A stretch of DNA of 64,000 bases from Chryseosolibacter sp964532595 (GTDB taxonomy: Bacteria > Bacteroidota > Bacteroidia > Cytophagales > Cyclobacteriaceae). Under the pieces are notes generated by a model. It was given only the letters and a program-made list of their open reading frames with translations, did not search any database and was not told the origin of the DNA. Location: positions 1 to 64,000 of the forward strand of contig CAZHIQ010000014.1 in NCBI GenBank assembly GCA_964532595.1, given 5' to 3'. How positions within the stretch are numbered: position 1 is the first letter of the stretch; every line of letters starts with the position of its first letter. Positions 34,785 through 44,561 of this stretch are shown piece by piece. The position numbers and the translations under genes are program-made.

Positions 34785-34830
34785 GCCTGCCCAGCGATTA
34801 TGGAGATGATCTGAAAATCGCTATCTTGAT

Positions 34831-35358
34831 ATGGCAGCACAACCAAACTCAATCCCGGCCGTGGGCAGACCGAACGATATTGTCGATATCAGAGCCGGAA
34901 TGCTTTTCCCTTTTCCCTTCCGTATCTTTGGGGCGGTGTTTATACTTACCGGACTACTGATGACAGCTATTGAGCCCGTGCCGTCCGTACTTTTGATGCT
35001 TGTGGGCCTGGGTGTGGTGACGGCCTATGAAGGCACGGAGATCGATACCTCCAGGAATACTTTCCGGGAATACTATTCCTTCCTCATGATACGGAACGGG
35101 GCACGCAAGTCTTTTGTCGGTATTGACCGCGTCTTTATATGCGCATCTTCCATGAACGAACAAATCCCAATGGCCACATTCTGGTGGTCGCGGAAGAGTG
35201 ACCGCGTCGAATACAATGCCTATGTACAGTTTTCCGATGGTACGCGGGTGTTTCTGTTCTCCAATGAACGAAAGCATGTTGTGATCGAACGACTCAATCG
35301 AATTGGGTCACTTCTTCATGTCAGAGTCTCGGATCAGACCCCGCCGGATAACGCTTAA
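34831..35358 (+). CDS. Membrane protein with two helices, unknown function
   Basis: A 175-residue protein with two hydrophobic segments (about 28-45 and 49-65: FRIFGAVFILTGLLMTAI and VPSVLLMLVGLGVVTAY), followed by a beta-rich soluble domain (TFREYYSFLMIRNGARKSF, VQFSDGTRVFLFSNERKHVV). The arrangement resembles small PH-like membrane proteins, but no family is named with confidence. It lies between corA and the TauE gene, all on the plus strand. Confidence 0.7.
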   Translation: MAAQPNSIPAVGRPNDIVDIRAGMLFPFPFRIFGAVFILTGLLMTAIEPVPSVLLMLVGLGVVTAYEGTEIDTSRNTFREYYSFLMIRNGARKSFVGIDRVFICASSMNEQIPMATFWWSRKSDRVEYNAYVQFSDGTRVFLFSNERKHVVIERLNRIGSLLHVRVSDQTPPDNA

Positions 35359-35372
35359 ATGCTGAACGAGAT

Positions 35373-36125
35373 TTGACGGAGTACTTCGGATTTTCCTTCG
35401 CTTACCATGAACTGTTGATCTTTTTCGGAGTTGCCGTCTTAATCGGCATGTCGAAAACCGGTATTCATGGTGCTGGTATGATGGCGGTGCCCTTCCTGGC
35501 CCTCATTTTCGGGGGACAGCTGTCGAGCGGAATATTACTTCCTATACTCTGCATTGCCGACGTGATCGGAGTGTGGTACTATCACCGCCATGCGTCATGG
35601 TACTATCTCCGGAAACTTTTCCCGTGGGCAGCGGTGGGAACAGTAGTTGGGACCGTAGTCGGAGAAGCCATCGACGACGAAACCTTCAGGATGATCATGG
35701 CCACGATCATTTTTCTTAGCATAGGAGTGATGATCTGGATTGAGCGAGCCCGTCGGGTGACAATTCCCGATTACAAATGGTTCGCCGGATTAACAGGCAT
35801 CCTTGCCGGATTCACGTCAATGGTGGGGAACCTGGCCAATTCGGTGGTTGCGATCTACTTTCTCTCGATGCGTTTGCCCAAGAATGCATTCATCGGCACC
35901 ACCGCCTGGTTCTTTCTTGTAATTAACTGGTTCAAAGTACCGTTCCACGTATTCGCCTGGCAGACAATCACCGTTAAGACGGTGTTACTTGACCTGTCGA
36001 TGATCCCTTTTATCGGTCTGGGAGCTTTCCTTGGAATCACAGTTGTTAAACGTATTCCTGACCAGGCCTATCGATGGTTTATCATCCTCATGACAATCTT
36101 AGCCGCAGCGTTTATGATGCTATGA
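35373..36125 (+). CDS. TauE/SafE family sulfite/anion exporter
   Basis: A 250-residue polytopic protein with eight hydrophobic segments in two repeats. The N-repeat has LIGMSKTGIHGAGMMAVPFL and the C-repeat GFTSMVGNLANSVVAIYFL, both typical of TauE/SafE (DUF81). It exports sulfite, sulfonates or other organic anions. TTG 35373 is the only start close to the N-terminal helix; an ATG at 35359 is out of frame. It ends in 14 bases of overlap with the convergent PLP-enzyme gene. Confidence 0.88.
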   Translation: MTEYFGFSFAYHELLIFFGVAVLIGMSKTGIHGAGMMAVPFLALIFGGQLSSGILLPILCIADVIGVWYYHRHASWYYLRKLFPWAAVGTVVGTVVGEAIDDETFRMIMATIIFLSIGVMIWIERARRVTIPDYKWFAGLTGILAGFTSMVGNLANSVVAIYFLSMRLPKNAFIGTTAWFFLVINWFKVPFHVFAWQTITVKTVLLDLSMIPFIGLGAFLGITVVKRIPDQAYRWFIILMTILAAAFMML

Positions 36126-37011
36126 GATGCCGGCTTCCCTGCAATCCCCCTGTGTGAAGCAAAAGCACCGTCTCGCCTCTTCGGATATTGCCCTTCTTTG
36201 CTTCGTCGAGAATGGCCATGAACGCTTTGGAAGTATACACGTGGTCTAGTGGTAACTGGTGCAGGGTGTGCATCTCCCGGATTAAGGCAATCTGTTCAGG
36301 AGTAGTCTTCGCGTAGCCGCCAAGGTGGTGATCGGTGAGTATTTCCCAATTTCCGAAAGTCTTGCCTGCGAAGTCATTTAATAAAGAACTCACCGTGTCA
36401 ACGAGAAAGGACCCACCTTTTAGGACAGCGATGCCGCTCACGAATTTGCGGCCCTCCATTCCCGCGATAATTCCGGCCATGGTGCCGCCGGTACCGACAG
36501 GCAGCACCAGGCGGTCGAAGGGGATCTTATCGAGATGTTCTTTTGCAAACTCCGAACATCCCCGGACAGCCAGCCGGTTTGTTCCTCCTTCAGGAATCAT
36601 AAAAAAGTCGCCGAACCGGGAACGCAGCGCGGATTGAAAGTCGTCCGATTCTTTCTGCCGATACAGCGACCGATCAACGAACTGCAACTGCATCCCCATA
36701 CGCTTTGCAAACGCCAGCGTCGTGTTAAGCGGCAGTACCTCCTCGCCGCGGATAACGCCGATGGATTTCAAACCCCTTGCCGAAGCAGCGGCAGCTGTGG
36801 CGTAAATATGGTTTGACCACGCCCCTCCAAACGTCAATACAGGCAGGCCGGCAGCGTTAGCAGCGTCCAGATTGTATCGCAGCTTCCACCATTTATTACC
36901 CGACACAAAAGGATGATTCTGATCCTCTCGTTTGATCAGAAGACGCACCCCCGCCTTTTCAAGAGCGGTGACGCCGGTTACTTCGATTACAGGGGTTTCA
37001 TCGTATGTCAC
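36112..37011 (-). CDS. PLP-dependent ACC deaminase / D-cysteine desulfhydrase family enzyme
   Basis: A 299-residue fold-type II PLP enzyme. The PLP Lys is probably K40 in FVSGNKWWKLRYNL (family GGNKxRKLxY). Other stretches are GGAWSNHIYATAAAASARG (substrate/PLP phosphate), VLPVGTGGTMAGII and LLLHTGGLQGS. It may act on D-cysteine or related amino acids; ACC deaminase activity is less likely from sequence type alone. GTG 37009-37011 is the sensible start, as the longer frame adds a non-homologous leader overlapping the divergent gene. It shares a short control region with the radical SAM gene. Confidence 0.85.
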   Translation of the reverse strand: MTYDETPVIEVTGVTALEKAGVRLLIKREDQNHPFVSGNKWWKLRYNLDAANAAGLPVLTFGGAWSNHIYATAAAASARGLKSIGVIRGEEVLPLNTTLAFAKRMGMQLQFVDRSLYRQKESDDFQSALRSRFGDFFMIPEGGTNRLAVRGCSEFAKEHLDKIPFDRLVLPVGTGGTMAGIIAGMEGRKFVSGIAVLKGGSFLVDTVSSLLNDFAGKTFGNWEILTDHHLGGYAKTTPEQIALIREMHTLHQLPLDHVYTSKAFMAILDEAKKGNIRRGETVLLLHTGGLQGSRHLIAS

Positions 37012-37015
37012 AAAG

Positions 37016-37058
37016 ACTAAAAATATTAGGTGAATACTAAAATATTTAGGTAGATTTG
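37016..37058. promoter_or_regulatory. Two tandem CTAA(A)...(T)TTAG palindromes and a -7 box
   Basis: ACTAAAAATATTAGGT (37016-37031) and ACTAAAATATTTAGGT (37036-37051) are near-copies 20 bases apart, each holding a small palindrome (CTAA/TTAG and CTAAA/TTTAG arms). TAGATTTG (37051-37058), an exact -7 match for the plus-strand gene, directly follows. The arrangement looks like two operator sites on one face of the helix. The regulator is unknown. Confidence 0.5.
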
Positions 37059-37075
37059 TCGGGAGGGAAAATGCG

Positions 37076-38131
37076 ATGGATGAGGAATATTTCAAAGGCA
37101 GGGGAGCACAAATCCACACGGCAAACCGATTTCTAAAGGCGGAGTATGTCACGGACCACATCGAAGGCCTGGACGAACCATTGCACTTCTCCCCTTCTAC
37201 ACAAGTGTTTCATGACAACCCCCGCCAGGTTGTCAACAAGGTTACGAGTCCGGATCTTGGTATGATGTATTCCATGAATCCCTATCAGGGCTGCGAACAT
37301 GGTTGCATTTATTGTTATGCCCGAAACAGCCACGAATACTGGGGATGGAACGCTGGTCTTGATTTCGAAAGCAAGATCATTGTGAAGGAGAATGCACCCG
37401 AGCTGCTTGAGAAATGTTTACTCAATCCCCGGTGGGAAGCCGTCCCGATCTCTCTTGCGGGTAACACCGATTGCTATCAGCCGCTTGAACGCAAGTATCG
37501 AATTACACGGAACATCCTGAAGGTTTTTGCCAGGTATCGTCATCCCGTGGGGATGATAACAAAGAATGCTCTGATTCTCCGGGACCTCGATCTACTCAAA
37601 GACCTGGCGGCCGATAACCTGGTCCACGTCTACATTTCCATTACTACTCTTGACGAGGATCTCCGCCGTGTCATGGAACCCCGGACGGCCAGCGGCGAGC
37701 GACGACTGAAGACAGTCGAAGCACTTGCCAAGGCAGGAGTACCGGTAGGCATAATGAATGCTCCCATCATCCCCGGTCTTAATCATCATGAAATTCCTTC
37801 TATCCTGAAAGCAGCAGCCGATAGCGGTGCGCTGGCTGCTGGTATGACGGTCGTTCGATTAAATGGATCGATCAGTAAGATTTTCGAAGACTGGCTGCGC
37901 AAGAACTTTCCTGATCGGTTCGACAAGGTCTGGAACCAGATCTGTTCCCTTCACGGCGGCCATGTGAACGACTCGCGATTCGGCAGGAGAATGACGGGTG
38001 AGGGAAATTTCGCGGAGGTTATTCATCAGCTCTTCCGCATGGCCAGGAAAAAACATTTCCTCAACCGTCAAATGCCGGCGCTCAACTTAACGCAGTTCCG
38101 AAAGGGTGGCAATCTAAGCCTGTTTCCCTGA
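37076..38131 (+). CDS. Radical SAM protein (PA0069/Rv2578c, SPL-like)
   Basis: A 351-residue radical SAM enzyme with the [4Fe-4S] motif C73-x3-C77-x2-C80 in QGCEHGCIYCYAR. Family hallmarks are the preceding YSMNPYQG, NTDCYQPLERKYRITR, MITKNALILRDLDLL, and SITTLDEDLRRVMEPRTASG. Distantly related to spore photoproduct lyase, the family has no settled function; DNA repair or RNA/protein modification has been suggested. ATG 37076 lies 17 bases after a -7 box. It converges on the M20 peptidase gene. Confidence 0.9.
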   Translation: MDEEYFKGRGAQIHTANRFLKAEYVTDHIEGLDEPLHFSPSTQVFHDNPRQVVNKVTSPDLGMMYSMNPYQGCEHGCIYCYARNSHEYWGWNAGLDFESKIIVKENAPELLEKCLLNPRWEAVPISLAGNTDCYQPLERKYRITRNILKVFARYRHPVGMITKNALILRDLDLLKDLAADNLVHVYISITTLDEDLRRVMEPRTASGERRLKTVEALAKAGVPVGIMNAPIIPGLNHHEIPSILKAAADSGALAAGMTVVRLNGSISKIFEDWLRKNFPDRFDKVWNQICSLHGGHVNDSRFGRRMTGEGNFAEVIHQLFRMARKKHFLNRQMPALNLTQFRKGGNLSLFP

Positions 38132-38146
38132 GGCTCCCTCGTTTGA

Positions 38147-39505
38147 CTACGCTTTCGCATAGTGCTTGTAAAAGGCAACGATGGTTTCGATTCCGAGCAT
38201 AAAGTTTCGGATGCCGAAGTGTTCATTGGGAGAATGCAGGGCATCGCTATCAAGCCCAAAGCCCATCAGCACGGTATCAATTCCCAGTTCCTTCTTGAAG
38301 AGAGCGACGATAGGAATGCTGCCTCCATCCCGGGTAGGGATGGGCGTCTTACCCCAAACTTCTTCAAAAGCCTTGCTGGCTGCCTGGTACGCCGACGAGT
38401 CAGTAGGCGTTACAACCGGTTCACCACCGTGTTGTGGGGTCACCTTTACCGTAACATACTTTGGAGCGATGTTCTGGAAATGCTCGGTAAACAAGGCTGT
38501 GATCTCCTCGCTTTCCTGATTCGGAACGAGTCGCATCGAAATTTTCGCGAACGCCTTTGATGGAAGGACGGTTTTCGCTCCCTCGCCTGTGTATCCTCCC
38601 CAAATGCCGTTTACATCGAGGGTTGGTCGAATCCCTGTGCGTTCAAGTGTTGTAAATCCTTTTTCTCCGGTGACGTCACTGATGCCAAGGTCTTCCTTAT
38701 AGGCGGCGGCATCAAAGGGAGCCAGGTTAATAGCCTGCCGTTCTTCGTCGGACAACGTAGCCACCTTGTCGTAAAATCCAGGTATGGTGACCCTGCGCCG
38801 CTCGTCGTGAAGCGATGCAATCATTTGGCAAAGCACGTTGATGGGGTTTGCAACAGCTCCACCATACACGCCTGAATGTAGATCCCGGTTCGGTCCTGTG
38901 ACTTCTACCTCGACATAACTCAATCCACGCAAACCGGTGGTGATAGAGGGGTGTTCAAGTGAAATGATAGCGGTATCGGAGATAAGGATAACATCGGCCT
39001 TCAGACGCTCCTTGTTTTTTACAACGAAGCTGCCCAGGTTTTCAGAGCCGACTTCTTCTTCGCCTTCGACCATGAACTTTATGTTACACGGCAGTGCATC
39101 GTGTTTCATCATGGTTTCGAAGGCCTTTACGTGCATATAGGTCTGGCCCTTATCATCGGATGCACCGCGTGCGAAAATCTTGTCGTCTTTAATCACCGGG
39201 TCGAAGGGTGGCGACTGCCATTGATCAACAGGATCGGGAGGTTGAACATCGTAGTGTCCGTACACTAATACAGTTGGCAGCGAAGGGTCTTTTATCTTTT
39301 CCCCATAAACAATAGGATGCCCTTCTGTTTCGCACAGCTCGACGCGATCGGCGCCTGCAGCTTCCAATTTTTCTTTCAGGAACTCGGCAGCCTTCCTGAC
39401 ATCTGAGCGATGTCGGCTGTCAGCGCTTACCGACGGAATTTTCAACCATTCAATCAGCTCGTTGATAAAGCGATCTTTGTTGGATGCGATATACTCCTTC
39501 ATCAT
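38147..39505 (-). CDS. M20 family metallodipeptidase
   Basis: A 452-residue cytosolic di-zinc peptidase of the M20/M25/M40 (carnosinase-like) group. Metal and catalytic stretches are VYGHYDVQPPDP, RGASDDKGQTYMHVKA, MVEGEEEVGSENLG (catalytic and metal Glu), and the C-terminal SPNEHFGI with the last metal His. A dimerisation domain (DLHSGVYGGAVANPINVL) is inserted. There is no signal peptide. It follows the giant exported protein gene by 39 bases on the same strand. Confidence 0.95.
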   Translation of the reverse strand: MMKEYIASNKDRFINELIEWLKIPSVSADSRHRSDVRKAAEFLKEKLEAAGADRVELCETEGHPIVYGEKIKDPSLPTVLVYGHYDVQPPDPVDQWQSPPFDPVIKDDKIFARGASDDKGQTYMHVKAFETMMKHDALPCNIKFMVEGEEEVGSENLGSFVVKNKERLKADVILISDTAIISLEHPSITTGLRGLSYVEVEVTGPNRDLHSGVYGGAVANPINVLCQMIASLHDERRRVTIPGFYDKVATLSDEERQAINLAPFDAAAYKEDLGISDVTGEKGFTTLERTGIRPTLDVNGIWGGYTGEGAKTVLPSKAFAKISMRLVPNQESEEITALFTEHFQNIAPKYVTVKVTPQHGGEPVVTPTDSSAYQAASKAFEEVWGKTPIPTRDGGSIPIVALFKKELGIDTVLMGFGLDSDALHSPNEHFGIRNFMLGIETIVAFYKHYAKA

Positions 39506-39544
39506 AGTTGCAAGATAACCAATAAAGCAGGAAACGAAATAGAA

Positions 39545-42500
39545 TCAGAAGCCGTCGTCGACGTCTTCTTTCGGAGGTTCAAAATCGCGTGCCGGACCTG
39601 GCTCGACCGATTCCTCCTGTTGGGAAGGCTGCGGCTGAGCAGACGGTTCCACCGAGGGTTCAACTCCCGGCTCAACGCCTTGCGACGGAGTGGGAATGTC
39701 TCCCGGAACGGGGAATCCGACAGGCGCAGATTGGACAGGAGGTGCTTCGTACAAACTGTACGGAACATCAATGCCAAGATAGTTTTTCCGGAAGCGGTTA
39801 ATGAAAGCCAGAGTTTCCTCTTCGCTGCCGGGAATAAAAGCTGTCTCGCCGATTTTTGCCTTGCCTGCATTAGAGCGTTTCGCGATAAGACGATTAAAGG
39901 CGTCGTTGTTCGAGTGAATCAGCAGTCGGTTGTCTTCGATACCAAAGTAGTACCACGACTCGGGGGAAGCTTTGAAGAAGACATGAAATACCTGTACTCC
40001 TTCGGCGGTGCGACGTACTTCCATAAAGCCCTCAAAGCCGCCATTGATGTCGTGACGGAGAATGTTGGACAATCCCAGTTTCCCATCACTGTAAAAGGCT
40101 TTGTGTTCGGGTGACCAGCGCAGGCGTACATTGGAGAAGACAAGCGGTCTTTGCAGGGCAGAAATCGTTGCGAGCGAAACGTACTGCTGGAGGCTTTGAG
40201 TCTCGTAGTCTTTGACTACCCGCTCGCCAACGATGTCAGCGATTTTATAAAGAAGTTCCGTTTGGTCGCCGAGTCCTTCATCGGACCCTTCTTCCTTGAT
40301 GACTTGTTGAAGATCGCGGGCCATCAGGTCGAATGCCATCGCGGGGACGTCTGTGTCGACTATAATAAATGAATTGAGCTGTACATTTTCCGAGTTGAAA
40401 TCGGCCGTGCCCAGAGCAGTTGAAGTTATGTCGAAGCCTTTGGTTCCATTAAAGAGGTCGACGTGTCCCTCAAATCGCGCTTTTCCTGTCTCATCGTTAT
40501 ACGCGAATACTTTTCCGGTGAGCTTCTTACCAGCCGCTTTGTCAACATCCTCTATCCTGTATTCTTTTGCTTCAGCGTCGTAGTAAAGCTTTCCTGAGGG
40601 GGAGAATAAGTCATCGTCACCTTCAGATTTCTTCTCGCTGGCGAAGGTCAGATATACGCTGTTGTCGAGCGAAGAAAAATGAACACCGGCCGTGATCCGC
40701 TTGCCTTCTTCATCGACGGCGTTGTCGAAGTCGAGCATGATTTCAGTCTCGTCTCCACTTTGGCTGTAGGCGATCCAGGTGTCGTAGTTCCGGATGTTTT
40801 TTATGTCAAGTTTCACGTAGCCATCCAGTTGGAGAGCCGGTCGGGTGGCATACATGGTCATGTCTCCTTTGTAGAACATACCGGCTCCAAGAACGAGCTG
40901 ATCTTTTTCACTGACCGCCCCGGTTGCGACCGTCTGCAGGGAAGCACCTGTCCGGCGCCTTCCAAAACGACGTTGCGATTCTTCTTCCTGCATGGACTCG
41001 AGGTGGAAATCCGTCATTTTGATCGCGAACGTATCGCTGAGCAAGTTTACATATTGGTACGTTGCGTGACCCGTGAATTCTTTTCGGGAAACGATGTTGA
41101 CCACGCCGTCAGTAAGGCGATGGTATCCGTTGAGCGTGTCCAGGATAATGGTCGTGTTGTTAAGTGTCCCTATACGGGCATTCTCGTGGATGAGTACCTC
41201 ATTGTTCTCAGGGGTAATCATCGCGTCGGCAACGATGATATAAGGAATACCACTCACTTTGAGTTCTTGTTTCCTCAGGTCGTACTCCGCGCGTGTTGCG
41301 TTGAAGTGAAGCGAATCCAGTTCTTTGCGGGTAGTGTAAAAGACTGAATTCTCGATGGGAACATCACGGGCTTTTGTCATGACAATTCGCTGATTTGTCA
41401 GATCCCACCGGGCGTTTGGAATAGATGTCTTAAACTGGGCATAAGGGAACTCAATCGCGGCAGTACCTTCGATTTCCGGACTTATGTCGGCGTAATTTTC
41501 GTCGAGATCGAACTTAAGGCGAACATCATGTCCGCTGAGGAGGTGTTTGTTGGGGTCGTCGGATTTTACTGTAAACCGTGCGTGGCGTGCGTTGAATTCC
41601 TTTCCGAAGAACTGCATGTCGCGTGAAATCAACTCGGTGCCCCGGGTCTCCAGTTTTCCCGCGCCGCCAACCCCGCGCTTGGAAATGATCACGACCCCTT
41701 GCATCTGCGCGGTGGAGTCGTAAAAGTTAAACGGCGCCTTGAGGTTCTTGAGATAAAGTTGGTCGTGTTTCGGGAACCACTTCATCTGGAAGTCGGGCAG
41801 CGAAGCCTGTGGAAACAACACGTTTCCGAATACTTCCTCCCTGATTGTGGCCCGGCTGCCGCGGGCTACGACAGAATCCGGGTAAAAGAGAAAGTCGCGA
41901 GACGACAGTTGCGCGGCGAGGAAATCAATGGTCCCGGCGCCTCTCAAACCCCGGTTGCTCAAGCTAAGCACACCGTTCATCCGACCATCGCCCTTGTAAA
42001 GTTGATATCCGGGTGGAGGGATCGCGTGCTCGAAACCCAACGACTTGTCGGGCATAGTATGCAACGTCTCTTTGATGCTGGGAAGCATACCACTTGATAT
42101 AAACGTACCGTCAAACTTTATTGACAAAGGATCAGCGTTGTTAAGGCTGTCGATCTTGAATGGCGGAACGACAAAGAAGACGGAACGGTCATATACACCC
42201 CCAAGAACTTCCTGCCGGTCGAAATAAATTACCCCACCGGTGGTGGCGTCCAGACGAGGGTATCCGGGGATGTCTTCTTTGCCCGACTTGTTGTTGGCAC
42301 GACTGATAAACAATGTGCCGGAGGAACTTCCTCCGCCCAGGCCTGCCGTTGCGGCGGTGGCAGAGTCAGCGCTTACGAGGTTGTTATTGACTTTTCTTCT
42401 TACTTCCTGCCCTCTTGCGTTCTTCTCTTTCACATAGAAATTTATGGAGTCGATGTGGGTCAGGCTGATAAAGAAACTGTCGTATTTAAGGGTAAATCCT

Positions 42501-44470
42501 TTCCCGCTGATCTCCATGTTACCTGCGTTTACAGTGCCGTTAAACTGGATGTCGCGGTTTTGAAGGATTGTGATGACGCTGCTGTCGGGGATGATATTAA
42601 CGTTGAGGGAATCACTGACCGAAAATTCGGTGACGCCTCGGACTGTCATCGAGCGATTCTTGAAGTTGATCGTTGCGTTGACGTTCTTGTCCGTTACGCT
42701 GTGGATCTTCAGATTGTCGTAGTCTGTCTCGCCCCTGTTGGCAAGGAAGAGGTCAATTGCTTTTTGCTTCACCTGCACGACATCCGACTGGCTGTCGTAA
42801 TTGACGAGCCCGCGTTGGCGAAGATACTCCATCGCCTGGCGGATTGTTTGCGGATTTTGTTTGGAATAGTTGGCCAGATCGCCGGAGTAGAATATGTCAA
42901 CGCCGTTCTTGAGAACGTAGTTGGCTGTGAGGGCCAGCGGATGGAAATTAAATCCAACGCTGCCTAGTAGACGGTAATCCTCGGGGTCGTAATAGTCTAC
43001 TGATTCAATAACCACAGGGACCGTGTTACGGGCGGCTTCGATGAGAATGTTGAGACTATCGGAACGCAGGTCCCAACGGATGGCGTCGGCGGAGAAATCA
43101 ACGTTGAAAAAAGTCGATGAGTAGGGGGCGTAGCGCATCTCTCCTCTGTCTTTCGACAGCAGGAGGTGCTGCGTACTGTCGGTATACCGGTAACGCATGC
43201 GTACCATCTGGTGCACCAGTGAATCGTGCCCCTGTGAGATGTTCACTCGTGCCCCCTCGGAGGCAATGGACCCTGGGCTGAACACAAACTCGCGGGCCTT
43301 TGCCGTAAACTTCTTTTGCCCTTCGCTGAACACCTCAATAGTTGCAGCGCTATTGAAGGCCGAAAGACTACTGATTCTGTTTCCGAACAGGGAGAACCCA
43401 CCGCGGTACCGGACGTTTTCATCAGCGAGCCCGTTTATTCGCAAGTCGTTCTGGTAAGACTTGAATCTTGGGAAAGAGGAAAGTGTCGAGTCACGGCGCG
43501 ATTGCGACTTGAATTCGAACGTGCCGGGGATAAAGCCAGGAGTCTTGCCATTGTAGTTGAGCTTTACCAACTCCGACGACAGTTCTGGCTTCGTCACGTT
43601 GAAGTGATAGGTTGTCATATTGCAGATCACTTCGTCAGGGCCCAGGCCGGCGGGAGTCCAATCAAAAGAACCGCCTTCACCGGAAAAGCGTTGTTCCCAA
43701 ATCCCATAGCTGCCCTGGGTGTTGCGCAGGGCCACAGAGTCGAATGAAGTAACGAACACGAGGTCAAGTCTTTCAAAGCGAATAACCGGTCCGTTATGCT
43801 CGGGTGGTGGCATGGGCGTCATCCATGACGGCATAACATCGGCCTCTGGTTCTTCGAACGACTCCTCTATGGGGTCATTCCACGGGTCGAATGTGGCATT
43901 ATCATTCCAGTCGTCTTGGCTATCGGAGGCTGTTTCTTCCGGCTGTTCCTCCCAGCTCAGTGATTCGTCAGGAATTTGCTCAACAAAATCGAAGCTGTAG
44001 GTGTCACTGTGCGCGTACAGGCGAAATGTCTTGCTGTGGTTCAGTGCGCGATGCTGAAAGAAGGTGCGTGAAGCGGAAAAGAACATCGCCAGTTGTCGGG
44101 GAGAGCCTTTTTCGACGACCTTGCCAGCAACGTCGAGATAGTTGCTAATTGTTCGGGCATCGGCTCGCTCGTGCGCCACTGCGCTGGCAATAGCTCCATA
44201 ATAGTCGACGAGGTGCGGGCGCAAAGGAGTTTTCATACGACGCATCGCGTAGGCCTGGCGACGGATGAGCGTCTGATGTTCTGGCCGCAGCTGATTCCAG
44301 CTGTTGTGAAAGGCGGCGGCAACAACGGTAGCGTCAAGATTTCGACTGCGTTCCAGGGTCAGGCGAACGCTGTCGTGAAAGGTGAGTGAGGTCACGGCGC
44401 TTGTGCCCTGACCATGAACGGTTGCCCAGGTCAGCAGTAATATCCCGATTGCGAATACGGCCCTCTTCAC
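39545..44470 (-). CDS. Giant exported protein (1641 residues), unknown function
   Basis: GTG-started, with signal peptide MKRAVFAIGILLLTWATVHG (cleavage near GQG). An acidic low-complexity stretch (about 175-220) precedes a very long beta-rich body full of short strands such as FTAKAREFVFSPGSIASEGA, MQFFGKEFNARHARFTVKSD and VLIHENARIGTLNNTTIILD. These recall the stacked strands of AsmA/OstA-like proteins, but I cannot assign a domain. The tail (last 65 residues) is Pro/Glu/Ser-rich. There is no lipobox, membrane helix or recognised C-terminal sorting domain. It is probably cotranscribed with the M20 peptidase. Confidence 0.85.
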   Translation of the reverse strand: MKRAVFAIGILLLTWATVHGQGTSAVTSLTFHDSVRLTLERSRNLDATVVAAAFHNSWNQLRPEHQTLIRRQAYAMRRMKTPLRPHLVDYYGAIASAVAHERADARTISNYLDVAGKVVEKGSPRQLAMFFSASRTFFQHRALNHSKTFRLYAHSDTYSFDFVEQIPDESLSWEEQPEETASDSQDDWNDNATFDPWNDPIEESFEEPEADVMPSWMTPMPPPEHNGPVIRFERLDLVFVTSFDSVALRNTQGSYGIWEQRFSGEGGSFDWTPAGLGPDEVICNMTTYHFNVTKPELSSELVKLNYNGKTPGFIPGTFEFKSQSRRDSTLSSFPRFKSYQNDLRINGLADENVRYRGGFSLFGNRISSLSAFNSAATIEVFSEGQKKFTAKAREFVFSPGSIASEGARVNISQGHDSLVHQMVRMRYRYTDSTQHLLLSKDRGEMRYAPYSSTFFNVDFSADAIRWDLRSDSLNILIEAARNTVPVVIESVDYYDPEDYRLLGSVGFNFHPLALTANYVLKNGVDIFYSGDLANYSKQNPQTIRQAMEYLRQRGLVNYDSQSDVVQVKQKAIDLFLANRGETDYDNLKIHSVTDKNVNATINFKNRSMTVRGVTEFSVSDSLNVNIIPDSSVITILQNRDIQFNGTVNAGNMEISGKGFTLKYDSFFISLTHIDSINFYVKEKNARGQEVRRKVNNNLVSADSATAATAGLGGGSSSGTLFISRANNKSGKEDIPGYPRLDATTGGVIYFDRQEVLGGVYDRSVFFVVPPFKIDSLNNADPLSIKFDGTFISSGMLPSIKETLHTMPDKSLGFEHAIPPPGYQLYKGDGRMNGVLSLSNRGLRGAGTIDFLAAQLSSRDFLFYPDSVVARGSRATIREEVFGNVLFPQASLPDFQMKWFPKHDQLYLKNLKAPFNFYDSTAQMQGVVIISKRGVGGAGKLETRGTELISRDMQFFGKEFNARHARFTVKSDDPNKHLLSGHDVRLKFDLDENYADISPEIEGTAAIEFPYAQFKTSIPNARWDLTNQRIVMTKARDVPIENSVFYTTRKELDSLHFNATRAEYDLRKQELKVSGIPYIIVADAMITPENNEVLIHENARIGTLNNTTIILDTLNGYHRLTDGVVNIVSRKEFTGHATYQYVNLLSDTFAIKMTDFHLESMQEEESQRRFGRRRTGASLQTVATGAVSEKDQLVLGAGMFYKGDMTMYATRPALQLDGYVKLDIKNIRNYDTWIAYSQSGDETEIMLDFDNAVDEEGKRITAGVHFSSLDNSVYLTFASEKKSEGDDDLFSPSGKLYYDAEAKEYRIEDVDKAAGKKLTGKVFAYNDETGKARFEGHVDLFNGTKGFDITSTALGTADFNSENVQLNSFIIVDTDVPAMAFDLMARDLQQVIKEEGSDEGLGDQTELLYKIADIVGERVVKDYETQSLQQYVSLATISALQRPLVFSNVRLRWSPEHKAFYSDGKLGLSNILRHDINGGFEGFMEVRRTAEGVQVFHVFFKASPESWYYFGIEDNRLLIHSNNDAFNRLIAKRSNAGKAKIGETAFIPGSEEETLAFINRFRKNYLGIDVPYSLYEAPPVQSAPVGFPVPGDIPTPSQGVEPGVEPSVEPSAQPQPSQQEESVEPGPARDFEPPKEDVDDGF

Positions 44471-44561
44471 GTAATGAAACCTTGAAATTCGGAAAATATA
44501 CGGAAATAAACCACGTACTTTTTTAACGTCGGGCCATACCTGTTATGCTAAACCCGGACAC

